49,977 nt of DNA. It comes from Thauera sp. GTDB lineage: Bacteria > Pseudomonadota > Gammaproteobacteria > Burkholderiales > Rhodocyclaceae. The notes under the pieces were generated by a model that was given only the letters and a program-made list of their open reading frames with translations, was not told the origin of the DNA and made no database searches. The stretch is from NCBI GenBank assembly GCA_030603925.1, contig JAUVWV010000003.1, forward strand, positions 1 to 49,977, read 5' to 3'. Of the stretch, positions 8,599 to 18,682 are shown one piece after another. A program made the position numbers and the translations under genes. The number at the start of each line of letters is the position of its first letter. Position 1 is the first letter of the stretch.

Positions 8599-10296
8599 AT
8601 GGACAGCGGCAAGCGGGGACTGGCGTACTGGCGCAGCCAGCTCTCGCAGGCCCCGCTGCCGGCCCTGAGCGACGACGAAGCGCTCGCAGCACTGCTGCTG
8701 CCCTCCGCCTCCCTGCAGCAGATCCAGGCCGGGCTGCAGGCCGACCTGCCGCTGGCACTCGACGCCGTGCTGCTTGCTGCACGCCTGCCGCGCATCCAGG
8801 GCGAGGTGCAGGGCCTGCAGCACGCGCTCAACGTGCTGGGTGCGGAAAAGGTCCAGCACCTGGTGCGCGCGCGCAGCAAGCGCCCGCTCGACCCCACCCG
8901 CCCCGCGCATCGCGCCTGCCTGCAGGCCATTGCGGTGAGCCGTTTCGCCGCCCGCCTGGTGGACAGCTGGGAACGCCCCAAGCTCGGCAAGGTGCCGGGC
9001 GGCAACCCCGAGTATCTCGAATGGGTGGCGCTGCTGCTCGGTCTGGCACGCTGGAAGCTGCCCCTGCTGGCCCCCGAACTGCACCTGCAGGTCGAGCGCC
9101 GCGCGCGTGCGGGCGAGCGCCGGGCACGCGTGGAGGCCGAACTGCTCGGCTGCAGCATCGACGAACTCAACGCCGCCCTGCTCGAAGACGCCGGCCTGCC
9201 CACCGATGCGCTGCTGCGCAAGGCGGTGACGCCGCACAGCGCCCTGCTCGGCGCGGCCGCCGGCCACGCGTGGACCGCCGCTCTGGCGCCCGAACTCCCG
9301 CCGGCGGTGGCGCGCTGGTTGCGCCAGCGCACCACGGTGAGCGTACTCGCCCACCTGCTCGCCTGGTCGATCCACGACGGCTGGTACAGCCGGCGCACGC
9401 TGCTCCTGCTGCGCACGCTCTCCGCCCACCTCAACCAGCCGCTGGAACGCGTGACCGCCGGGGTACGCGCCACCGCGCTGCGCGCCAGCCGCGCGCCCGA
9501 GTTCGTCGGCCGCGTGTTCGTGCCGGCACAGCAGCTGTTCTGGCCACCCGCGCCGCCGCGCAGCCTGCAGCGCACACGCCCTGTCGGCGCTGCAGGCGCG
9601 CTGGTGCCGCCCGCCACCCCTGCCCGCCCGGCGGCGACGTCAGCCGCCGCAGCCGCCGCCCCGGCCGCGCGCGAGACAGTCGTCTACAGCGGTTTCGCCG
9701 CAACGCCCACACCCGCCCCGGCCCGCGGCGCACCCGCGCCACATTCCGTTGCAGCGGCGGCAACGACCACGGCGCAGCCCGACGCCGACGTGGTGCACGC
9801 CTTCTCGCAGAACTGCCTGCACGGGCGCTACGGCGATCTGCGCCAGTTCATGACTGCCACCAGCCTGACGCTGGAAAAGGGCCTCGGCCTGCGGCGCTGC
9901 CTGCTGTTCCTGAAGGCGGCCAACACCGACCGGCTGGGATGCTACTTCGCCCACGGCTTCGATGGCCTCGTCGAGGCCCGCAAGCTGGGCGCACCGGCCG
10001 CGGACGACAACCTGGTAGCGCGCATCTTCGCGCGCAGCGGCGGTTCGCTGTGGATCGACCATGCCAGGGTGGCGGCCGCCCGCCTGCAACTGCCGGCGGA
10101 ACTCAGGCCCTACGCGCCGGCCGGCGGCTTCCTGCTCGGCACCATCCAGTTGAAGGAGCGCCCGGTCGGCGTGATCTGGGCGGACGGCGGCGATTGCAGC
10201 ACGCCCCTGGGCGCACAGCACTATGCCCAGTTCCGCCACATGATCCATCACTTCGGCAGCGAGTTCAGCCGCCTGACCAGCGCAATGCGCCGCTGA
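8599..10296 (+). CDS. HDOD-like domain protein with Pro/Ala-rich linker and C-terminal sensor-like region
   Basis: N-terminal LPALSDDEALAALLLPSASLQQIQAGLQADLPLALDAVLLAARLPRIQGEVQGLQHALNVLGAEKVQHLV resembles HDOD; linker A/P rich; C-terminus GAF-like. Confidence 0.6.
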   Translation: MDSGKRGLAYWRSQLSQAPLPALSDDEALAALLLPSASLQQIQAGLQADLPLALDAVLLAARLPRIQGEVQGLQHALNVLGAEKVQHLVRARSKRPLDPTRPAHRACLQAIAVSRFAARLVDSWERPKLGKVPGGNPEYLEWVALLLGLARWKLPLLAPELHLQVERRARAGERRARVEAELLGCSIDELNAALLEDAGLPTDALLRKAVTPHSALLGAAAGHAWTAALAPELPPAVARWLRQRTTVSVLAHLLAWSIHDGWYSRRTLLLLRTLSAHLNQPLERVTAGVRATALRASRAPEFVGRVFVPAQQLFWPPAPPRSLQRTRPVGAAGALVPPATPARPAATSAAAAAAPAARETVVYSGFAATPTPAPARGAPAPHSVAAAATTTAQPDADVVHAFSQNCLHGRYGDLRQFMTATSLTLEKGLGLRRCLLFLKAANTDRLGCYFAHGFDGLVEARKLGAPAADDNLVARIFARSGGSLWIDHARVAAARLQLPAELRPYAPAGGFLLGTIQLKERPVGVIWADGGDCSTPLGAQHYAQFRHMIHHFGSEFSRLTSAMRR

Positions 10297-10345
10297 GCCC
10301 GTCCGGATGCAGCGGCCTCGGCCGCGATCCGCGCGTGCTGGCGGG

Positions 10346-11239
10346 CTACTCGGTCTGCCAGTCCATGTACTGGATCATCTCTTCCATGCCTCGCCCTGCC
10401 AGGTCGCGGGCGCGCGCCTCGAAGGCGTCCACCGGGCCGGCCAGGTCAACGACGATTTCCACCCGGCGGTTGCTCGCGCGGCTGGCCGCGCTGAAGTTGT
10501 CCGCCAGCGGCCGGGTTTCGGCAAAACCATGCACGCGCAAGCGCTCGGCCTTTACCGCCCGGCTGGCGAGCAGTGCGTTGGCTACCGAGGAGGCGCGCGC
10601 GGCGGAAAGGTCCCAGTTGGAACGGAAGCGGGCGGTGCTGATCGGCACGTCGTCGGTATGCCCTTCCACCGCGATCTCGCCCGGCACGCGGGCGAGCGAC
10701 TGGCCGATCCGCCCGATCATGCGTTCGAACTCGGCGCTCAGCTCGGCCGAGCCCGAGGGAAAGGAGCCCTTTTCCTCGATGCGGATGACGATGCGCCGGC
10801 GCGCCTGCTCCATCTGCAGCATGCCGGCGGCCAGTTCGCCCTGCAGGGCGCTGCGCACCGCCTGCACGGTCTTCTCCAGTTGCTGTTCGGCGGCCTCGCG
10901 CACCCGCGCCTCGGCAGCGGCGTCCGCCGTGTGCGTCTTCAGCCTGGGCTCCTCGCGGCGCGTCTCCTGGCGCACGCTGTCCACCGGCGTGGGCTGCGGA
11001 GTGCCGGGCGAGAACTTGTCGAAGATCGGGCTGGTGCCCATCGGGATCTCGGTGGCCGGGATGTCGCGCTGCACGCCGAAGGCCTTGGCCATCTGCGCAG
11101 CGATCTCCTTGAACTTGATCGCATCCATCTCCGAGAAGGACAGCAGCAGAACGAAAAAGCACATCAGCAAGGACATCAGGTCGGCAAAGGTCATCACCCA
11201 TGCCGGGATGCCGGCCTTTTCCTCTTCGGGCAGGTCCAT
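10346..11239 (-). CDS. pomB: flagellar motor stator protein MotB/PomB
   Basis: PAWVMTFADLMSLLMCFFVLLLSFSEMD plug/TM region and OmpA-like VEGHTDDVPI...RASNRRVEIVV. Confidence 0.9.
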   Translation of the reverse strand: MDLPEEEKAGIPAWVMTFADLMSLLMCFFVLLLSFSEMDAIKFKEIAAQMAKAFGVQRDIPATEIPMGTSPIFDKFSPGTPQPTPVDSVRQETRREEPRLKTHTADAAAEARVREAAEQQLEKTVQAVRSALQGELAAGMLQMEQARRRIVIRIEEKGSFPSGSAELSAEFERMIGRIGQSLARVPGEIAVEGHTDDVPISTARFRSNWDLSAARASSVANALLASRAVKAERLRVHGFAETRPLADNFSAASRASNRRVEIVVDLAGPVDAFEARARDLAGRGMEEMIQYMDWQTE

Positions 11240-11244
11240 CGCCG

Positions 11245-12003
11245 CTACTCGCCGTCTGCCTTGCGCTTCGCCGGAGGCAGGTAGCTGCTCAGCAACTGCT
11301 CGATGACGCGCGGATTGGTGCCGTTCTGGATCGAGCCGAGCGCGTCGAGCAGCAGTGCGTTCATGCGCGCCTCCTCGGTCATGCGCAGGTTGAGCTTGTC
11401 GGCCATCGGCAGGAACACCATGGTGGCCATCATTGCGCCGTACAGCGTGGTGAGCAGCGCCACCGCCATTGCCGGACCGATGGACTTCGGGTCTTCCATG
11501 TTGGAGAGCATCTGCACCAGGCCGATCAGCGTGCCGATCATGCCCATTGCCGGCGCCACGTCGCCCATCGCGGAGAACACCTTGGCACCCCAGCGGTGGC
11601 GCTCCAGGGTGAGCAGGCGTTCCTTCTCGAGGATGCTGCGCACCATCTCGGGCGGCTGCCCGTCGATCATCAGCTGAATGCCCTGGCGGAAGAAGGGCAC
11701 CGAGATCTCCTTGTTCTCCAGCGCCAGCAGGCCTTCCTTGCGCGCCACCTGGGCGACCTCGAGCACCTCCTCGATCAGTGCCTCGGTCGGCGGCAGGCGG
11801 AAGGCGAAGGCCTTGGCAGCCACCTTGAAGGCACCCAGGAACTGGTTCAGGTTGAACTTGGCCAGCACGACGAACAGGCTGCCGCCGCCGACGATCAGCA
11901 GTGAGGGCAGATTGAGGAAGATCAGCGCGGAGGCGCCGAGGACGATCGCCGATACGACGATCCCCAGCGAACCGAGCAGACCGAGAAGGGTTGCGAGATC
12001 CAC
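11245..12003 (-). CDS. pomA: flagellar motor stator protein MotA/PomA
   Basis: MDLATLLGLLGSLGIVVSAIVLG...FLNLPSLLIVGGGSLFVVL...PAMGMIGTLIGLVQMLSNMEDPKSIGPAMAVALLTTLYGAMMA. Confidence 0.93.
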   Translation of the reverse strand: MDLATLLGLLGSLGIVVSAIVLGASALIFLNLPSLLIVGGGSLFVVLAKFNLNQFLGAFKVAAKAFAFRLPPTEALIEEVLEVAQVARKEGLLALENKEISVPFFRQGIQLMIDGQPPEMVRSILEKERLLTLERHRWGAKVFSAMGDVAPAMGMIGTLIGLVQMLSNMEDPKSIGPAMAVALLTTLYGAMMATMVFLPMADKLNLRMTEEARMNALLLDALGSIQNGTNPRVIEQLLSSYLPPAKRKADGE

Positions 12004-12268
12004 ACGAACTCCCGGAGTCTATGCCGGAGCGCCCTGTGCAGGTGCAACATCCGGCGGCGGCGAATCATATCAACCGAAGGACATATGACGCGGGGCGAGC
12101 AGCGGCTATTTTTGCTGCACTGCGTAATAGTCGACACTCCGCCGCAGATTGCGCAATGCGGCCTCGCGGCTTGCCATGCACCGGCGAGGTGCCGATAATC
12201 GAAAAGTGCCGTACGCGCCGCGGCCCACACTCCGACAACCGGCACGCACGCCCCGACAGCGCGAGATC

Positions 12269-13348
12269 ATGAAGGTCATCCCCATCCAGCCGGCAGGCGC
12301 AAGTCCTGCCCTCCCCAGCGCCGCGCCGCTCCCTGCCAGCGACGGCGCGCTGCTCGACCGCCGCGGGCGCAGCGTGCGCGACCTGCGCATCTCGGTGACC
12401 GACCGCTGCAACTTCCGCTGCATCTACTGCATGCCGCGCGAGGTGTTCGACAAGGACTACCCCTTCCTGCCGCGCCAAGAGCTGCTCAGCTTCGAGGAGA
12501 TCGTCCGCGTGGCGCGCGTCTTCGTCGCACGCGGAGTGCGGAAGATCCGCATCACCGGCGGCGAACCGCTGCTGCGCAAGAACATCGAGCGCCTGGTCGG
12601 CATGCTGGCCGGACTGGACGGCGTGGAGCTCACCCTGACCACCAACGGCGTGCTGCTGCCGAAGCTCGCCCGCCCGCTGGCCGAGGCCGGGCTGCACCGC
12701 GTCACGGTGAGCCTCGATTCGCTCGACGACGCCACCTTCCGGCGCATGAACGACGCGGACTTTCCGGTCGAGCGCGTGCTCGAAGGCATCGCCGCCGCGG
12801 AGGCCGCAGGCCTTGCGCCGATCAAGGTGAACATGGTGGTCAAGCGCGGCACCAACGACCAGGGCATTGTCGACCTGGCGCGCCATTTCCGCGGCAGCGG
12901 CCACATCCTGCGCTTCATCGAGTTCATGGACGTGGGTGCTTCGAACGGCTGGAAGATGGACGAGGTGCTGCCCTCGCGCGACGTGGTGGAACGCATCCAC
13001 CAGGTCTTCCCGCTGGAACCGGTGGACCCCAACTACGAGGGCGAAGTGGCCGAGCGCTGGCGCTATGTGGATGGCGCGGGCGAGATCGGCGTGATCTCCT
13101 CGGTAACCCAGGCCTTCTGCGCCACCTGTACGCGCATCCGCCTGTCCACCGAAGGCAAGCTGTACACCTGCCTGTTCGCCCAGCAGGGCCATGACCTGCG
13201 CGGCCTGCTGCGCGCGGGCGCGGACGACGCGCACATCGACGCGGCCATCGCCCAGGTGTGGGCCGGCCGCGCCGACCGCTATTCGGAGATCCGCACCGCC
13301 AACACCGCCGCACAGCGCAAGATCGAGATGTCCTACATCGGCGGCTGA
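12269..13348 (+). CDS. moaA: GTP 3',8-cyclase MoaA
   Basis: Radical [30 protein letters not shown]-terminal [20 protein letters not shown] and terminal SYIGG. Confidence 0.97.
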   Translation: MKVIPIQPAGASPALPSAAPLPASDGALLDRRGRSVRDLRISVTDRCNFRCIYCMPREVFDKDYPFLPRQELLSFEEIVRVARVFVARGVRKIRITGGEPLLRKNIERLVGMLAGLDGVELTLTTNGVLLPKLARPLAEAGLHRVTVSLDSLDDATFRRMNDADFPVERVLEGIAAAEAAGLAPIKVNMVVKRGTNDQGIVDLARHFRGSGHILRFIEFMDVGASNGWKMDEVLPSRDVVERIHQVFPLEPVDPNYEGEVAERWRYVDGAGEIGVISSVTQAFCATCTRIRLSTEGKLYTCLFAQQGHDLRGLLRAGADDAHIDAAIAQVWAGRADRYSEIRTANTAAQRKIEMSYIGG

Positions 13349-14652
13349 GCCGCAACGCGCGGCGCCTCGCCCGCGCCGTCCGGCTCGTCGAGCCCGTCCA
13401 GGCGGGCCGCCTCGATCCGGTGAAAGTGCGCGCTGATCTTGCGGCTGGAGATCTGTACGTCCTGCACGTCCTTGCCGGCTTGCTCGATGTGGCGCGCGAG
13501 CGCGTTCATGCGCTCGTCGAAACGCTGGAAATCCTTCGCCAGCTTGCCCAGCGCGTCCTTGATGACGTGAATCTGTTTGCGCGTCTCGACGTCCTTCAGC
13601 ACCGCGCGCGCGGTGTTGAGCACCGCCATCAGGGTGGTCGGCGAAACGATCCACACCCGGCGCGCCTGCGCGTGCGCCACCACCTCGGGGTGGTAGGCAT
13701 GCAATTCGGCAAACACCGCCTCGGCGGGCAGGAACATCACCGCGCCGTCGGAGGTGACCCCGGGCAGGATGTACTTTTCCGCGATCGCATCGACGTGCCG
13801 CTTCACGTCGGCGCGGAAGGCCGACTGTGCCGCCCGCCGGTCCGCCTCGGCGAGCGTGGCGTCGAACATGCGGTGGTAGTTCTCCAGCGGGAACTTGGCA
13901 TCCACCGCCACCGCACCGGTCGGCGCCGGCAGCTTCAACAGGCAGTCCACCCGGGTGGCATTGGGCAGCGTGGCCTGGAACTCGCGCGCCTCGGGCGGCA
14001 GGGCGTTGCGCACCAGCGCCTCCAGCTGGACCTCGCCGAAGGCGCCGCGCGCCTTCTTGTCGCCCAGCAACTCCTGCAGGCTGACCACGTTGGTGGTCAG
14101 CCCGTCGATCTTCTTCTGCGCCTCGTCGATGGTCGCCAGGCGCGCCATCCCGTTGGCGAAGGTTTCGGTGGTCTTGCGGAAGCCCTCGTCGAGGCGCTCG
14201 TTCACCCGCCCGCTGATCGCCTCCAGACGCTCGTTGATGCTGCGCGTGAGCGTCTCGATGCTTGCCGATAGCTGCGCGGAGGCATTGCGCAATCCGCCTT
14301 CGAGCAGCTCGCGGTCGGCGCGCGCGTGCTCGGACAGCGCCTTCAGGGTCTGCCCGAGCAGTTCGCCGCGCAGGCGCTCCTGCGCACTGCCGAAGGCGGC
14401 GGCCTGTTCGGCCAGGCGCACGGCGAGCTCCTCGCGCTGCAGCGCGAAGCGTTCGCGCAGTTCCAGTTGCAGGCGCTGCGCGGCCTCGTCCTGCCGTGGT
14501 GCAAGACCTTCTTCGAGGGACAGGGCGAGCTGCTCCGGCAGCGCGCGCTCGAGGCGCGCCAGGCGCAGCGCCAGCCCGCCGACGGCGGCCACGAGCAGCA
14601 GCAAGACGGACAGCAAGAGCAGGGTCACGGGCTGCATGGCGTGCTCGAACAC
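13333..14652 (-). CDS. rmuC: DNA recombination protein RmuC
   Basis: N-terminal TM plus coiled coil, [57 protein letters not shown]. Confidence 0.93.
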   Translation of the reverse strand: MFEHAMQPVTLLLLSVLLLLVAAVGGLALRLARLERALPEQLALSLEEGLAPRQDEAAQRLQLELRERFALQREELAVRLAEQAAAFGSAQERLRGELLGQTLKALSEHARADRELLEGGLRNASAQLSASIETLTRSINERLEAISGRVNERLDEGFRKTTETFANGMARLATIDEAQKKIDGLTTNVVSLQELLGDKKARGAFGEVQLEALVRNALPPEAREFQATLPNATRVDCLLKLPAPTGAVAVDAKFPLENYHRMFDATLAEADRRAAQSAFRADVKRHVDAIAEKYILPGVTSDGAVMFLPAEAVFAELHAYHPEVVAHAQARRVWIVSPTTLMAVLNTARAVLKDVETRKQIHVIKDALGKLAKDFQRFDERMNALARHIEQAGKDVQDVQISSRKISAHFHRIEAARLDGLDEPDGAGEAPRVAAQPPM

Positions 14653-14717
14653 AACATTCTCCTGACGCAGATCATGCGGGATTATATCGATTGGGGTATC
14701 GTTCGCTGCTCTGCAAC

Positions 14718-16019
14718 ATGAATACCACGCTTGCGCTCCAACCGATGCACGCCCCTCTTGCCGACCGGCCGCTCCCCGCAGGCATCACCGACTTCGCCAC
14801 GCTCGACGCTGCGACCCGCCTGACCGGCGAGCGCCTGGCGCTCGACTGGGCCGGCTACACGCTGAGCAGCCACCTGCAGCCCATCGTCAGCTTCAGCCAT
14901 CGCCGCGTGGTTGGCCACGAGGGCCTGGTGCGCGCCGCCGACCCGGCCGGCCAGGCGGTACCGCCGCTCACCCTGCTGCGCCAGGCCGACAGCGCCGCCG
15001 AGCTGATCGGTCTGGACCGCAGCTGCCGCTATCTGCACATCGGCCAGGCCGCGCACTACGCGGCCGAAGGCTATCTCTTCCTCAACATGCACCCGCTGGC
15101 CTTCGCCAGCATGGAAAGCACCGACTGCGCCGGCTTCATGCACGCCACCACGCAGGCCTTCGGCCTGCCGCCCGAGCGCATCGTCATCGAGATCACCGAG
15201 GACGTGCTGACCGACGACTCGGCCTTCGAGTCCAGCGTGCACTACCTGCGCGAACTGGGTTTCCGCATCGCGCTGGACGATTTCGGCGCCGGGCACTCCA
15301 ACTTCGACCGCGTGTGGCGGCTGAAGCCCGAGATCGTCAAGCTGGACCGCGATTTCGCCGTGCGTGCTGCGGAAGACGAAGGCGCCCGCCGCCTGCTGCC
15401 GCAGATCGTCGAGCTGCTGCACGAGGCCGGCTCGCTGGTACTGCTGGAGGGCATCGAGAGCGCCGCCCAGGCACGCATCGCCATGTCGGCGGACGTCGAC
15501 TTCGCGCAGGGCTACTTCTTTGGCCGCCCGTCCGGCGAGCGGCCCGATCCCGCCCCCGCGGTGGCCGCCATCGACACGGTGTGGACGGACTACGACGCCT
15601 CGCAGGCCGACGACTCGCGGCGCTACCGCGAGCGCATTGCCACCTACCTGAACGCCATCGGCCACGCCGCCACCCTGCTCGCCGCGCGGCGCTCCGCCGA
15701 CGAGGCGCTGGAGCTGTTCCTCGGCCAGGACGGCGCGCTGCGCTGCTACCTGCTGGACGAACAGGGCTTCCAGATCAGCCGCAACATTCCGGCACACGGC
15801 GAACAGCTCGCCGAAGGCATCACCCCCGGGGTCGATGCGGCACGCTCGCGCTGGTCGCGCCGGCCCTATTTCCGCCGCGCCATGGAAACCCCGGGGCGGG
15901 TCTGCGTCACCCGCCCCTATCTGTGCATTTCCAGCGCGGTGCTGTGCGTCACCGTGTCGATCTGCTTCCACATCGACGGGCAGCGCCGCGTGCTGTGCGG
16001 CGACGTGGCGTGGACCTGA
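14718..16019 (+). CDS. EAL-domain protein (EGL signature variant) with C-terminal Cache/PDC-like, Cys-rich domain
   Basis: HEGLVRAADP, LNMHPLAF, IVIEITED, LDDFGAGHSNFDRV, IVKLDRDF, LEGIES, AQGYFFGRP; C-terminal YFRRAMETPGRVCVTRPYLCISSAVLCVTVSICFH. Confidence 0.87.
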   Translation: MNTTLALQPMHAPLADRPLPAGITDFATLDAATRLTGERLALDWAGYTLSSHLQPIVSFSHRRVVGHEGLVRAADPAGQAVPPLTLLRQADSAAELIGLDRSCRYLHIGQAAHYAAEGYLFLNMHPLAFASMESTDCAGFMHATTQAFGLPPERIVIEITEDVLTDDSAFESSVHYLRELGFRIALDDFGAGHSNFDRVWRLKPEIVKLDRDFAVRAAEDEGARRLLPQIVELLHEAGSLVLLEGIESAAQARIAMSADVDFAQGYFFGRPSGERPDPAPAVAAIDTVWTDYDASQADDSRRYRERIATYLNAIGHAATLLAARRSADEALELFLGQDGALRCYLLDEQGFQISRNIPAHGEQLAEGITPGVDAARSRWSRRPYFRRAMETPGRVCVTRPYLCISSAVLCVTVSICFHIDGQRRVLCGDVAWT

Positions 16020-16069
16020 GGACGCAGTCGACGCATTGCCGCGGCAATCCGCATTACCGCCCGGGCTGA

Positions 16070-16110
16070 GCCTGTCGAAGACGGGTCGCCGCCAATGCCC
16101 TTCGACAGGC
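16070..16110. repeat. REP/hairpin-type inverted repeat between convergent genes
   Basis: GCCTGTCGAAG (16070-16080) and exact inverse CTTCGACAGGC (16100-16110), flanked by imperfect outer arms (GCAATCCGCATTACCGCC / GGCGTAATGGGTTGC). Confidence 0.6.
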
Positions 16111-16155
16111 GAAGGGCGAGCGGTGTGGCGTAATGGGTTGCCGGGTCAAGCAGTC

Positions 16156-17169
16156 TCAACGCAGCGGCGGCGGGAAGAACAGTCCGCCGTCGCGCCACAG
16201 TGCGTTGGCGCCGCGCGCCAGACCCAGCGGACTGCCCTGCCCGACGTTGTGCTCGAAGATCTCCGCATAGTTGCCGACCTGGCGGATCACCTCGCGCGCC
16301 CAGCCGTCCGCCAGCCCGAGCGCTTCGCCGGCACCCGGGCGGCGCCCGGCAAGCACCTCCAGCTCGGCGTTGGCGGCCGGCGCCAGGCGCTCCACGGACT
16401 GCGCATCGACACCATGCAGTTCGGCGATCAGGGTGGCATTGATCACCCAGCGCACGATGCCGAACCAGCGCTCGTCACCGGCACGTACGTAGGGGCCGAG
16501 CGGCTCGCGCGACAAGGTGTCGTCCAGGATGCGCCAGCGCGCCGGGTCCGGCGTGCGGGTGGCGCGCAGCGCCGCCAGTTCGGCGCGGTCGCCGCTGATC
16601 AGCTCGCAATCGCGGCGCAGGAAGCGCTGCAGGCGGTCTTCCGAACTGAGCGATTCGACCTGCACCAGTCCGAGCCCCCGACTGCGCGAAACATCGGCCA
16701 GGTTGGCGGCCGAGGTGGTGCCGCCCTGCACGCACACCCGCTTGCCCGCCGCATCGGCCAGCCGGCGTACCGGCGAATCGGCCCATGTCATCACCGCCTG
16801 GCCGTCGTGAAAGGTCGGCGCAACGAAGCGCACGCCCATCGCCGTGTCGCGCGCCAGCGTCCAGGTCGCCATGCCGAAGACGATGTCAACTTCGCGCTCG
16901 GCCAGCGCGCGGAACTTGTTCGCGGTGTTGATGCGCTCGATCTGCACCGCATCGGCGTGCCCCAGCACGGCGGCTGCCACCGCACGGCAGTAGGCCACAT
17001 CGATGCCGGCCGGCCGCCCGGCACCATCCAGTCCGCCGAAGCCCGATGTGCCATCCACCGCGCAGCGCACGGCACCGCGCTGGCGTACGTCTTCCAGCGT
17101 ATCGGCGTGCAGCCCGCCCGCCGCCCCGCCGAGCACCCCTACCGCCAGCGCGAAAAGCGCTCCCCGCAT
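16156..17169 (-). CDS. amino-acid ABC transporter substrate-binding protein (AapJ-like, family 3 PBP)
   Basis: Signal peptide; LEDVRQRGAVRCAVDGTSGFGGLDGAGRPAGIDVAYCRAVAAAVLG...RFRALAEREVD-type PBP2 motifs, KRVCVQGGTTSAANL. Confidence 0.87.
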   Translation of the reverse strand: MRGALFALAVGVLGGAAGGLHADTLEDVRQRGAVRCAVDGTSGFGGLDGAGRPAGIDVAYCRAVAAAVLGHADAVQIERINTANKFRALAEREVDIVFGMATWTLARDTAMGVRFVAPTFHDGQAVMTWADSPVRRLADAAGKRVCVQGGTTSAANLADVSRSRGLGLVQVESLSSEDRLQRFLRRDCELISGDRAELAALRATRTPDPARWRILDDTLSREPLGPYVRAGDERWFGIVRWVINATLIAELHGVDAQSVERLAPAANAELEVLAGRRPGAGEALGLADGWAREVIRQVGNYAEIFEHNVGQGSPLGLARGANALWRDGGLFFPPPLR

Positions 17170-17291
17170 TGCACTCCGCTTCAAAGCTCCACTCCTTGAA
17201 CTGGGCAGCGCAGGATCGCGCACCGCATTACCGGATAGCGCAAATGGTATAGCATGACGCAGCGCATCAGCCCACCCCTTCGATCCAACGC

Positions 17292-18668
17292 ATGCACGCT
17301 GCCGGCCCCGCCCCCGCCTCCCCGCAATCGATCAAGAGCCGCTTCCTGCGTTTCTCGGCGGTCATGTCGGTGGTGCTGCTGCTCGCCTTCGGTGCCCTGC
17401 TCGGCGTGCAGCTGCATATCCAGCGCGGTGTCGCGGCGGTGGAGCGCGACCACCTGCCGCAGTGGCGCGCAGCCCTGCAGCTGGAGATCGACATCCGCGC
17501 ACTCAGCCTGCAGGTCGCGCGCATTCCGCTGTCGCTGACCCATGCCGAGGCACGCACGCTGCGCGACCGCGTTGACGACGGCCTCGCGCTGATTACCGAC
17601 ACCCTTGCCGCAAGCCTGCCGGCGAACGATGGGAGTGCGGCACGCAAGGCACTGGCGCTTGCGCTGGCGGACCTGCGCGCCACAGTCGAACTGGCGACCG
17701 GCACCACGGCCCTGCGCATCGAGCTCGCTCGGCAGGTGACCTCTGACACAAGCGTGATCGGCGCGATTGCCGCAACCCGCCGCGAGGAGCGCGATTTCGC
17801 CCGCCGCCTGGACGACATCGGCCTTGCGCTGGCCAGCCAGGCCAGCATCATCGCCTTCGACAATCACAAGCAGCTCGCTGCGGAATACGAGCACATCGCC
17901 CGCCTGCGCTGGCTGCAAAGCAGCTTGATCGTGATCGCTGCCTTGCTGGTCGGCCTGCTCATGCTGGCGCAGTACCGCCTGATCGACCGCCGCCTGCTGC
18001 GCCGCATCGCCCAGTTGCGCGACAGCATGACCGCCGGCGCGGTGGCGCCCGAACTGCTGAGCGCGGGCCGTACGCGCGACGAGCTGGACGCCATGATGAG
18101 CGAGCTCGCCGGTCTGCTCGACCGCCTGTCGATACAGAAGCACGAACTGGAACGCCTGGCGGCCAGCGACCCGCTGACCGGGCTGGCCAACCGGCGCAGC
18201 CTGCTGGACCGCTTCGGCTTCGAACTGGCGCGCGCGCAGCGCTACCGGCGCCCGCTCTCCGTGCTGATGATCGACATCGACCATTTCAAGCGCATCAACG
18301 ATACCTGGGGGCACGCGGCGGGCGACCAGGTGCTGCGCAGCATCGCCAACCTGCTGCAGGAGTGCACGCGGCACAGCGACCTGCTGTCACGTCACGGCGG
18401 CGAGGAGTTCCTCATGCTGTTGCCGGAGACCGACGCTGCCGCCGCCTGCGAACTGGCCGAGCTGCTGCGCACGCGGGTCGAGACCCTCGCCCTCGACCTG
18501 CCGCAGGGCAGCCTGGCGGTCACCATCTCGGTGGGCTGCGCCTGCCTGCGCGAGGGCGACAGCATCGATAGCCTGATCGAACGCGCCGATCTGGCGATGT
18601 ACGCCGCCAAGCGCAAGGGCCGCAACCGCGTGGAAGGCGACCCGACGCCGAGCGGCATCGGCAGCTGA
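17292..18668 (+). CDS. membrane-anchored diguanylate cyclase (GGDEF)
   Basis: N-terminal TM, periplasmic sensor, TM; DPLTGLANRRSLLDRFGFELARAQRYRRPLSVLMIDIDHFKRIND, RHSD I-site, HGGEEFLML. Confidence 0.93.
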   Translation: MHAAGPAPASPQSIKSRFLRFSAVMSVVLLLAFGALLGVQLHIQRGVAAVERDHLPQWRAALQLEIDIRALSLQVARIPLSLTHAEARTLRDRVDDGLALITDTLAASLPANDGSAARKALALALADLRATVELATGTTALRIELARQVTSDTSVIGAIAATRREERDFARRLDDIGLALASQASIIAFDNHKQLAAEYEHIARLRWLQSSLIVIAALLVGLLMLAQYRLIDRRLLRRIAQLRDSMTAGAVAPELLSAGRTRDELDAMMSELAGLLDRLSIQKHELERLAASDPLTGLANRRSLLDRFGFELARAQRYRRPLSVLMIDIDHFKRINDTWGHAAGDQVLRSIANLLQECTRHSDLLSRHGGEEFLMLLPETDAAAACELAELLRTRVETLALDLPQGSLAVTISVGCACLREGDSIDSLIERADLAMYAAKRKGRNRVEGDPTPSGIGS

Positions 18669-18682
18669 GGCGCCCACCGTCT

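Noticed and set aside
6657-12125. Shared 14-mer TTTGCTGCACTGCG upstream of aroG (about 6657) and moaA (about 12112)
   Set aside because: Resembles PhaR/PhbF-like sites from memory, but a 14-nt pair match is expected by chance in a 50-kb high-GC window and no other support was found.
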